DNA of 64,000 nucleotides, taken from Mesorhizobium onobrychidis. Lineage in GTDB: Bacteria > Pseudomonadota > Alphaproteobacteria > Rhizobiales > Rhizobiaceae. A model generated the notes under the pieces. That model did no database searches. It worked only from the letters and a program-made list of their open reading frames with translations, and was not told where the DNA came from. A program made the position numbers and the translations under genes. Of the stretch, positions 37,098 through 43,809 are shown in pieces. Location of the stretch: NCBI RefSeq assembly GCF_024707545.1, contig NZ_CP062229.1, positions 868,001-932,000 on the forward strand, written 5' to 3'. The stretch's first letter is position 1. Each line of letters begins with the position of its first letter.

Positions 37098-37739
37098 ATG
37101 TCCTTCATTCCCGACACCACCACGCTGATCCAGTTCGCCATCGCCACCGTGATCCTGGCGATCACGCCGGGGCCAGACATGACGCTGTTCGTGTCGCGCA
37201 CGCTGAGCCATGGCCGCGCCACCGGCTTTGCCTCGATGGCCGGCGCGCTGTGCGGCACGGTGATCCACACCACGCTGGTAGTGGTCGGTGTCTCGGCGCT
37301 GATCGTTGCCTCGCCGATGTCCTTCCTGGCCCTGAAGATCTTCGGCGCCGGCTATCTCGTCTTCCTGGCCTGGCAGGCGATCACCAAGGGGTCGGCGTTT
37401 TCGCCGGAGAAGAAGAGCGGGCCTGAGATTTCGCTGTTTCGCGCCTGGGCGGCAGGGCTCGGTGTCAATCTGCTCAACCCGAAGATCATCCTGTTCTTCA
37501 TGACCTTCCTGCCGCAGTTCGTCTCGGCGCATGATCCGAACGCGCCCGGAAAACTGTTCTTCCTCGGCGCGATGTTCGTCGTTTTGTCGATCCCGGTAAC
37601 AGCGCCGATGGTCTTTGCAGCAGAAAAATTCTCGGCGGCGATGAAGACCAGCCCGCGGGTGACGCGCGCCGTCGACTATCTGTTCGCAGGGGTGTTTTCC
37701 GCCTTCGCGCTCAAGATCCTGACCGCCCAGGCGAAGTAG
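37098..37739 (+). CDS. LysE/RhtB-family amino-acid exporter
   Basis: The protein has 213 residues with about six membrane segments. FAIATVILAITPGPDMTLFVSRTLSHG is the conserved first loop of the family (shown: ITPGPDM), and GLGVNLLNPKIILFF the fifth-helix motif. It exports amino acids or related solutes from the cytoplasm; substrate unknown. The ATG at 37098 is close to the first helix. Its 3' end overlaps by 29 bp the convergent membrane-protein gene at 37711-38190. Confidence 0.92.
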   Translation: MSFIPDTTTLIQFAIATVILAITPGPDMTLFVSRTLSHGRATGFASMAGALCGTVIHTTLVVVGVSALIVASPMSFLALKIFGAGYLVFLAWQAITKGSAFSPEKKSGPEISLFRAWAAGLGVNLLNPKIILFFMTFLPQFVSAHDPNAPGKLFFLGAMFVVLSIPVTAPMVFAAEKFSAAMKTSPRVTRAVDYLFAGVFSAFALKILTAQAK

Positions 37740-38190
37740 GGCGTTCAATCTGACGCCAGCTTCCAGCTGAGCGCCCGGCGCTCAGCCAGTAAAAAATGCC
37801 GCCGACCATGCCGCAGCCGATCACGGCAGCGGCGACGCGCGGGTCGGTGATCTCGAAATTGGCATCGGCGGTCTGGTAGGCGAAGCCGAGGAAGACCGCC
37901 GCGACCACCGCGCCCGCCAGCGCATAGAACAGCCAGTCGCGCCGCCCCAGGATTTCGGAGACGAGGATGGCGATGGCTGCCGGCATGAAGGCGAAATAGG
38001 CGACGAACAGCGCAACGAAGGGGATAGAAAAATACAGCGAAGCAGTCGCCGTAGGGTGCGCGTGCTCCGGCGTGTAGCCGAGCGACGCCAGAAACATGAT
38101 GTTGAGGAAGGCGCTGGCCGCCAGCGCGGCGACGACATAGCCGATCAGGATGACGGCGAAGCGAATGAGATAGGCGATAAGGCGGGTCAC
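37711..38190 (-). CDS. Hypothetical four-helix membrane protein
   Basis: The protein has 159 residues. Four hydrophobic segments are visible at about 8-36, 50-78, 86-105 and 115-136, with a short basic C-terminal tail. I do not recognise a family. The GTG start at 38190 overlaps the rlmN stop as GTGA, so it is translationally coupled to rlmN. The last 29 bp run into the 3' end of the LysE-family gene on the other strand. Confidence 0.75.
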   Translation of the reverse strand: MTRLIAYLIRFAVILIGYVVAALAASAFLNIMFLASLGYTPEHAHPTATASLYFSIPFVALFVAYFAFMPAAIAILVSEILGRRDWLFYALAGAVVAAVFLGFAYQTADANFEITDPRVAAAVIGCGMVGGIFYWLSAGRSAGSWRQIERPTSPGRSGS

Positions 38191-39422
38191 GCCTCGCCGT
38201 GCCCCGCGATCATCATCGCTTCCAGCGCCAGCCGATCGACCTTGCGCATGCGCTCCGATTCCGACTTGAGCTGGCCGCAGGCGGCGAGGATATCGCGGCC
38301 GCGCGGCGTGCGGATCGGCGAGGCATAGCCGGCATTGTTGATGTAGTCGGCGAATTTCTCGATCGTCTCCCAGTCAGAGCACTGGTAGTTGGTGCCCGGC
38401 CACGGGTTGAACGGGATCAGATTGATCTTGGCCGGAATGCCCTTGAGCAGCTTGATAAGCCCCTTGGCGTCCTCGATCGAATCGTTGACGTCCTTCAGCA
38501 TCACATATTCGAAGGTGATGCGCCGGGCATTCGACAGGCCGGGATAGGCGCGGCAGGCGGCGATCAGCTCTTTCAACGGATATTTTTTGTTGATCGGCAC
38601 CAAAAGGTCGCGCAAATCGTCATTGGTGGCGTGCAGCGAGATCGCCAGCATGACGCCGATCTCGTCGCCGGTGCGGAAGATTTCCGGCACGACGCCGGAG
38701 GTCGACAGCGTGATGCGTCTTTTCGACAGGGAAAGCCCGTCGCCGTCGGACGCGATCAGCAGCGCCTTCTTCACCGCCTCGAAGTTGTAGAGCGGCTCGC
38801 CCATGCCCATCATGACGACGTTGGACACTTTCCGGCCCTCGGCCGGCACGATGGCGCCATCGGGCGTGTCGCGGTCGGGGAAATCGCCGAGCCGGTCGCG
38901 GGCGGTCAAAAGCTGGGCGAGGATTTCCTCTGATGTCAGGTTGCGCACCAGCTTCTGCGTGCCGGTGTGGCAGAAGGAGCAGGTCAGCGTGCAGCCGACC
39001 TGCGACGAGATGCAGAGCGTGCCGCGGCCTTCTTCGGGAATGTAGACGGTCTCGATCTCGACCGGCCGGCCGGCGCCGCGCGGCGGAAAGCGAAACAGCC
39101 ATTTGCGCGTGCCGTCGGAGGAAATCTGCTCCTCGACGATCTCGGGTCTGGCGACGGTGAAATGCTTGTCGAGCTCGGCGCGCAAATCCTTGGAGATGTT
39201 GAACATGCCGGCAAAGTCGGAGACGCCGCGCACATACATCCAGTGCCAGAGCTGCTGGGCGCGCATCTTGGCCTGGCGCTCCGGCACGATGCCTGATGCA
39301 ACCAGGGCAGCGCCAAGCTCGGCCCGGGTCAGGCCGATCAGCGACGGTTTTTCGGCCGGCGTGGCGCGGGCGCGCAACGCGTCACGGGCGGCCTCAGTGG
39401 TGAGGTCGAATGAAAGGGTCAT
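38187..39422 (-). CDS. rlmN: Dual-specificity 23S rRNA/tRNA methyltransferase RlmN
   Basis: The protein has 411 residues. RlmN is a radical-SAM enzyme that methylates C2 of A2503 in 23S rRNA and A37 of some tRNAs. Cys144, Cys148 and Cys151 in CTLTCSFC bind the 4Fe-4S cluster; [14 protein letters not shown] is the SAM-binding motif; [15 protein letters not shown] and the end region [15 protein letters not shown] hold the two mechanistic cysteines. The ATG at 39422 gives [17 protein letters not shown], a typical alphaproteobacterial start. It is coupled to the downstream membrane-protein gene. Confidence 0.97.
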   Translation of the reverse strand: MTLSFDLTTEAARDALRARATPAEKPSLIGLTRAELGAALVASGIVPERQAKMRAQQLWHWMYVRGVSDFAGMFNISKDLRAELDKHFTVARPEIVEEQISSDGTRKWLFRFPPRGAGRPVEIETVYIPEEGRGTLCISSQVGCTLTCSFCHTGTQKLVRNLTSEEILAQLLTARDRLGDFPDRDTPDGAIVPAEGRKVSNVVMMGMGEPLYNFEAVKKALLIASDGDGLSLSKRRITLSTSGVVPEIFRTGDEIGVMLAISLHATNDDLRDLLVPINKKYPLKELIAACRAYPGLSNARRITFEYVMLKDVNDSIEDAKGLIKLLKGIPAKINLIPFNPWPGTNYQCSDWETIEKFADYINNAGYASPIRTPRGRDILAACGQLKSESERMRKVDRLALEAMMIAGHGEA

Positions 39423-39566
39423 TGTTGCGCCAATATAAGCGATTTGCGGCCGATTACAGCATCGTGCTGGAAATGAAGCGCGGCGCATAGCACAGGTTGA
39501 CGGCGGAGTCATGGGTGGCGGCGGTGCAAGGCTCGCCGCAATGTGCCGGCCGGCGGCGTTTTAAAA

Positions 39567-39593
39567 AGCAAAAAGCCGGGCTTGCGGCCCGGC
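39567..39593 (-). terminator. Rho-independent terminator after the IalB-family gene
   Basis: Read on the minus strand: GCCGGGC, loop, GCCCGGC followed by TTTTTGCTTTTT. It ends 29 nt beyond the stop of the 39622-40137 gene. Confidence 0.88.
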
Positions 39594-39621
39594 CCTTACT
39601 CAAACTCCGCTTCGCCTATGG

Positions 39622-40137
39622 CTATTTGCACTTGGCGATGGACGACAGCGCCGCCGAAATGCCTTTCAGCGAAAAGACATAGGTGGTGGTGTTGCCGCGG
39701 CCGGACTTCGCCTGCACCTTCATGTCGCTGCCGGTTTTCATCGCGGCGATCAGCACCGGCTCCTCGGCGGCGTTCTCGACCCAGGCCGACTTGCCGCGGG
39801 TGAACATCGAAAAGCTCTTGCCGTCGATGGTGACGGTGGCCTTGGAGTTTTCCTGGAAATTGTAGCCGGCGATGAATTGCGGCTCGTAGGAGACCTGCTG
39901 TCCCGGCCGCTGGCTGACGAAGAAGAACATGTCGCCATGGTCAAGCGTCGGCGGCTGCTTGTCGGTCGGCACGGTCAACACATAGCAAACCTTGCCGCCC
40001 GACGCCTTGTAGCTGTAGGTGCCCCAGGCATTGTGCTGGCCGATCTTGGTCGCCGACTGCGCCAGAGCCGGCGCTGTCATGGCCACCAGTGCCAGGCTCG
40101 AAATTGTAGCAATCAATCCGCGCATCGCTTTTCCCAT
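39622..40137 (-). CDS. Invasion-associated locus B (IalB) family protein
   Basis: The protein has 171 residues with a signal peptide (hydrophobic 8-24, cleavage near ALA-QS). The mature part with IGQHNAWGTYSY, GGKVCYVLT and a C-terminal cysteine (KCK) matches the IalB family; the two cysteines may form a disulfide. IalB was named in Bartonella, where it is linked with erythrocyte entry; in rhizobia its periplasmic role is unknown. An ATG at 40125 with GGGAAAAG ahead is an alternative start, and the family N-terminus does not decide between them. A terminator follows. Confidence 0.88.
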   Translation of the reverse strand: MGKAMRGLIATISSLALVAMTAPALAQSATKIGQHNAWGTYSYKASGGKVCYVLTVPTDKQPPTLDHGDMFFFVSQRPGQQVSYEPQFIAGYNFQENSKATVTIDGKSFSMFTRGKSAWVENAAEEPVLIAAMKTGSDMKVQAKSGRGNTTTYVFSLKGISAALSSIAKCK

Positions 40138-40360
40138 ATATGGTGCGGAGGCAGGCCGGCTCAGCGTCCTGCCCGTCGCTTCATTTTGATTTAATCTGGG
40201 TTACCAAACGGTGAATTTCCCTTGGGAAAAGGACATCCACCCCAGGAAACCGCCGCCATCCTTGCGCCCGTCGCTCGAAAAGCGGCAGTTGCAACGTCCC
40301 TTTCGCGACTTGGAGGCCACGAAAGCGGCAAGAGTTTGACTTTTCTGCCTTGTCGTCGGC

Positions 40361-40723
40361 TCAGCTGTTGTCGGCAATCGCCTGCTTGGCGGCGAGCCGA
40401 TGCGCGGGCGTGATGTGGGCTTTGACGGTGGTGATCGCGGCGGTCAGCACCGCGATGTCGTCGGTAAAGCCCAGTCCGAAGACGAAGTCGGGGATGACGT
40501 CCGTCGGCAGCACGAAATAGCCGAGCGCCGCCACCAGGATGCCCTTGGCGCGCAGAGGCGTGTTCTTGTCCATGGCGCAGTAGTAGGCGGCGACCAGCTC
40601 TTCCATGAACGGGATCTGCCGGGCAGCCCTCTTGGCCGTGCGCCAGAATTTCTCGCGCACTTCGCTCTCCTCGCCGGGCTTGCCGCTAAAGCCGAAGAAA
40701 TCAAAACCTGATTTTTGCGCCAT
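40361..40723 (-). CDS. YkvA-family (DUF1232) membrane protein
   Basis: The protein has 120 residues. The DUF1232 block YFVLPTDVIPDFVFGLGFTDD is intact near residue 70, preceded by AKGILVAALG; the segment is amphipathic to hydrophobic. Function unknown. AGGAGA lies 6 nt before the ATG. It is read in the same direction as phhB downstream but separated from it by repeat E. Confidence 0.9.
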   Translation of the reverse strand: MAQKSGFDFFGFSGKPGEESEVREKFWRTAKRAARQIPFMEELVAAYYCAMDKNTPLRAKGILVAALGYFVLPTDVIPDFVFGLGFTDDIAVLTAAITTVKAHITPAHRLAAKQAIADNS

Positions 40724-40839
40724 CAGTCTCTCCTAACGAGGCTAGCATGTCGTTCCACGCGCGCCTGCCAGCGGAAAATGTGGTGAAAGCAGTGCCCCAC
40801 TACAAGATGCCGATGTCTCGACGCAGCGATTCTGACAGC

Positions 40840-40866
40840 TTGGAAAGGACCGGCAGCGAACGTCGA
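40840..40866. repeat. 27-bp repeat E, copy 2
   Basis: TTGGAAAGGACCGGCAGCGA plus ACGTCGA; near-identical to 35248-35274. It lies just after the phhB stop codon. Confidence 0.65.
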
Positions 40867-40881
40867 AGGGAACCAGCGAGT

Positions 40882-41178
40882 TCAACCGCCGAAATAGCGG
40901 TCCATCGTCTTGGCCAGTTCGAAATCGAGCGCCGTCAGGCCGCCGGCATCATGGGTGTTCAGCGTCACGTTCACGGTCTTGTAGACATTCGACCAGTCGG
41001 GGTGATGGTCCATCTTCTCCGCCGCCAGGGCGACACGGGTCATGAAGGCAAAGGCTTCGGAAAAATTCCTGAAGGTGAAGGTGCGAGCGATCGAGCCGCC
41101 GTCCCTGGCCAGCGACCAGCCGTCGAGCCCGGCCAGCGCCTCGACGACCGCCTCCTTGCTCAGTTTCTCTCTCGTCAT
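40882..41178 (-). CDS. phhB: 4a-hydroxytetrahydrobiopterin dehydratase
   Basis: The protein has 98 residues, normal for PCD/DCoH. It dehydrates 4a-hydroxytetrahydrobiopterin and so recycles pterin cofactor after aromatic hydroxylation. The active-site histidine pair is in [12 protein letters not shown], and [15 protein letters not shown] is the C-terminal motif. No phenylalanine hydroxylase gene is in the window; in many Rhizobiales the enzyme also serves molybdopterin or folate housekeeping. It diverges from the phosphatase gene. Confidence 0.93.
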   Translation of the reverse strand: MTREKLSKEAVVEALAGLDGWSLARDGGSIARTFTFRNFSEAFAFMTRVALAAEKMDHHPDWSNVYKTVNVTLNTHDAGGLTALDFELAKTMDRYFGG

Positions 41179-41230
41179 AGTCGTTTCCCGTGCTATCTGG
41201 GTTCGCAGTCTTCAGCATAGTGCCGGATCG

Positions 41231-41749
41231 ATGAGCGCAAAGCCGATAAAATCCATTCTTTTCGTCTGTCTCGGCAATATCTGCCGCTCACCGTTGGCGG
41301 AGGGCGTGTTGCGCGCCGTCCTGGCGGAGCGCGGTCTCGATCGGGATATCCTGCTTGATTCGGCCGGAACCAGCGACTGGGAAGCCGGTTCGGCGCCGGA
41401 CCCGCGCTCGATGTCGATCGCAGAGCGGCACGGCATCGATATTTCCAGACAGCGGGCGCGCAAGCTGACGCCGGACGATTTTTCGCGTTTCGACCTCATT
41501 CTCGCCATGGACGGATCGAATCTTCGGGATCTGAAAGCGCTGGTGCCTGCCGCCATGCGCGACCGTGTCCATCTGTTCCTGGAGTTCGCGGAGGGAAAGG
41601 TGAGCGACGTGCCGGACCCCTATCACGAGGGGCCGGAGGCGTTTGCCTCGGTCTACCGCATGATCCGCGAAGCGTCGGAGGCGCTGGCGACGCGGCTCGA
41701 GGCACGGCTGTCGGCGCCCGACAGCGGCCAGGCCTCCTCGACGATGTAG
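41231..41749 (+). CDS. Low-molecular-weight protein-tyrosine phosphatase
   Basis: The protein has 172 residues. The catalytic P-loop CLGNICRS (Cys13 to Arg19) lies at the N-terminus and the general acid is in VSDVPDPYHEG near residue 130. LMW-PTPs dephosphorylate tyrosine residues, in bacteria often on exopolysaccharide kinases, but no such kinase is nearby. The ATG at 41231 fits the family start (SILFVCLGN). Its last 97 bp overlap the 3' end of the convergent thpR gene. Confidence 0.93.
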   Translation: MSAKPIKSILFVCLGNICRSPLAEGVLRAVLAERGLDRDILLDSAGTSDWEAGSAPDPRSMSIAERHGIDISRQRARKLTPDDFSRFDLILAMDGSNLRDLKALVPAAMRDRVHLFLEFAEGKVSDVPDPYHEGPEAFASVYRMIREASEALATRLEARLSAPDSGQASSTM

Positions 41750-42249
41750 GGTCCGCCGCCGACCGAATGGCGCGACGACATCAGGACGAAGCGGCTGACA
41801 CGGAAGGGCAGCGTCGAAAAATTGCCGCGTGCCGAAAGATACTGGGCGACGTCGAGCGGGCTCGAATTGCGTAAGCGGGCCAAGGTCACATGCGGCATGA
41901 ACTTGCGCGGATCAGCGGGGATGCCGAGCCGCTGGCAGATGCGCTCGATCTCGGCTTGCAGTGCTGAAAGGTCGGGCGAGGCGGAGACGCCGGCCCACAC
42001 CGCATGCGGTTTCTTCTGGCCGAAGGCGCCGACTCCGGACAGCGTCAGCGGGAAGGATGGGCGGTGGACACGGTCGAGCGCGTTGGCGATCTCGTCGGCG
42101 ACATGGCCCTCGACATCGCCGATGAAGCGCAGCGTCAAATGGTAGTTCTCGACGTCGATCCAGCGGGCCCCGGGCAGGCCGCCCCGGAGCAGGGACAGCG
42201 AAAGGGCGGCGTCTCGCGGTATTTCGAGGGCGGTGAAAAGACGCGGCAT
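41653..42249 (-). CDS. thpR: RNA 2',3'-cyclic phosphodiesterase (LigT family)
   Basis: The protein has 198 residues. ThpR has two HxTx motifs that open 2',3'-cyclic phosphates on RNA: NYHLTLRFIGD near residue 36 and KFMPHVTLARLR near 118. A strong AGGAGG precedes the ATG at 42249 (MPRLFTALEIP). The C-terminal tail of about 30 residues overlaps the LMW phosphatase gene by 97 bp on the other strand; both reading frames look real, so the long 3' overlap is genuine or one tail is recently extended. Confidence 0.92.
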   Translation of the reverse strand: MPRLFTALEIPRDAALSLSLLRGGLPGARWIDVENYHLTLRFIGDVEGHVADEIANALDRVHRPSFPLTLSGVGAFGQKKPHAVWAGVSASPDLSALQAEIERICQRLGIPADPRKFMPHVTLARLRNSSPLDVAQYLSARGNFSTLPFRVSRFVLMSSRHSVGGGPYIVEEAWPLSGADSRASSRVASASDASRIMR

Positions 42250-42379
42250 GGTAAGCCTCCTGTCCCCGAATCGAACTCTTGTCCCTAGCGAATCATCGAA
42301 AATCGAGCGGGGCAAGCGGTTTGTTGGTCGCAGGCTTGTCTAAAATCAAATCGTCCATGGAGAACACGTAGCCAGTCCT

Positions 42380-43024
42380 TCAAGAGTTGCCCTTAGCCAC
42401 GGCAATGGCCTTTTCGACGGCCGGCAGAATGCGCTCGACCATAAGGTCGACACCTTGCGCATTCGGGTGTAGCCCGTCCTCGAGCTGGAAGGCGGCGTCG
42501 CCGGCGACGCCGTCGAGAAAGAACGGATAGAGCGGGACGCCGTATTTTGCCGCCAGTTCCGGAAAGATTGCGTCAAAGCCGTTCTGGTAGTCGGCGCCGA
42601 GATTGGGTGCGGCGCGCATGCCGGCCAGCAGCACCGCGATCTTGCGCTGCTTCAGCTTCGCCAGCATGGCGTCCAGATTCTTTTGCGTGATGGCGGGAGA
42701 AACGCCGCGCAGCATGTCGTTGGCGCCGAGCTCGAGGATGACGAGCTGAGTGCCGTCCGGCACCGACCAGTCGAGCCGCGACAGGCCGCCACTCGACGTA
42801 TCGCCGGAGACACCGGCATTGGCGACGGTCACATCGTGGCCCTTGGCGCGAAGTGCTGCCTCAAGCTTTTGGGTGAAGCCCTCATCCGGTCCGAGGCCAA
42901 AGCCCGCCATCAGGCTGTCGCCGAAACCGACGATCTTGAACGGCTCGGCGCGCGCCGACGAAATGGCGCCGCAAAATCCGAGGAAAAGGATCAAGGCTGC
43001 GGCAAGTGTGTGTTTGAAAGCCAT
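42380..43024 (-). CDS. tesA: Arylesterase/lysophospholipase TesA-like (SGNH hydrolase)
   Basis: The protein has 214 residues with a signal peptide (cleavage near ARA-EP, residue 26). It is a periplasmic SGNH hydrolase: FGDSLMAGFGLG carries the nucleophile serine (block I), NAGVSGDTSSGG the glycine (II), ELGANDMLRG the asparagine (III), and DGLHPNAQG the Asp-His pair (V). It hydrolyses thioesters or aryl esters. It is divergent from the YbbA-YbbP ABC transporter genes, the arrangement known from E. coli tesA-ybbAP. Confidence 0.93.
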   Translation of the reverse strand: MAFKHTLAAALILFLGFCGAISSARAEPFKIVGFGDSLMAGFGLGPDEGFTQKLEAALRAKGHDVTVANAGVSGDTSSGGLSRLDWSVPDGTQLVILELGANDMLRGVSPAITQKNLDAMLAKLKQRKIAVLLAGMRAAPNLGADYQNGFDAIFPELAAKYGVPLYPFFLDGVAGDAAFQLEDGLHPNAQGVDLMVERILPAVEKAIAVAKGNS

Positions 43025-43109
43025 GCGGCAGGCCCCATATGACCAAGGACATTTGTTGGCGGCAGGCAGAATTCCAGGCCTCCCCTCTCCCATATAGGAC
43101 GATTTTATT

Positions 43110-43805
43110 TTGACAGAAGCCGTCATCGCGCTGAAAGACGTATCGCTGACGCTGGGCGAAGGAGCGTCTTCCGTCCATGTGCTGAAAGGTGTCAGCCTCG
43201 ATGTGGCTGATGGCGAGGCGACCGGCATTGTCGGGCCGTCGGGCTCGGGAAAGTCGACGCTGCTCATGGTGTTGGCCGGCTTGGAAAGGGTCGATTCGGG
43301 TACGGTACGAATTGCCGGCGAATTGCTGAACGGCAAGACCGAAGACCAGATCGCATCGTTTCGGGGGCGAAACATCGGCATCGTCTTCCAGTCCTTCCAC
43401 CTCATTCCCAATATGACGGCGCTCGAAAATGTCGCAGTGCCGCTGGAACTTGCCGGCCATGCCGATCCGTTCGGGGTGGCGGCGCGGGAGCTGGAGGCGG
43501 TGGGCTTGAGCGACCGCATCACCCACTATCCCGGCGAATTGTCCGGCGGCGAACAGCAGCGTGTGGCGATCGCCCGGGCGCTGGCGCCGTCGCCGCGCAT
43601 CCTGATCGCCGACGAGCCGACCGGCAATCTCGACCAGACCACGGGACGGCAGGTCGCCGATCTTCTGTTCGCCAAGGCGGCCGAGCGCGGCATGACGCTG
43701 GTGCTGGTCACCCACGATCCGGCGCTTGCCTCACGCTGCTCCCGGCAGGTATCGATGCGGTCGGGCCGGATCGAGGACGCGCCATTGCTTAAAGTGACGG
43801 CGTAG
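43110..43805 (+). CDS. ABC transporter ATPase, YbbA/LolD family
   Basis: The protein has 231 residues. Walker A GPSGSGKST, the Q loop FQSFHLIPNMTALENV, signature LSGGEQQRVAIARAL, Walker B ILIADEPTGNLD and the switch His in LVTHD are all intact. It belongs with the MacB/LolD-like ATPases whose permease has the large FtsX-type fold. A TTG start at 43110 is likely: AGGA lies 10 nt ahead and no ATG/GTG fits. The permease gene begins 4 nt after its stop. Both are divergent from tesA, as in E. coli. Confidence 0.95.
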   Translation: MTEAVIALKDVSLTLGEGASSVHVLKGVSLDVADGEATGIVGPSGSGKSTLLMVLAGLERVDSGTVRIAGELLNGKTEDQIASFRGRNIGIVFQSFHLIPNMTALENVAVPLELAGHADPFGVAARELEAVGLSDRITHYPGELSGGEQQRVAIARALAPSPRILIADEPTGNLDQTTGRQVADLLFAKAAERGMTLVLVTHDPALASRCSRQVSMRSGRIEDAPLLKVTA

Positions 43806-43809
43806 CGCA

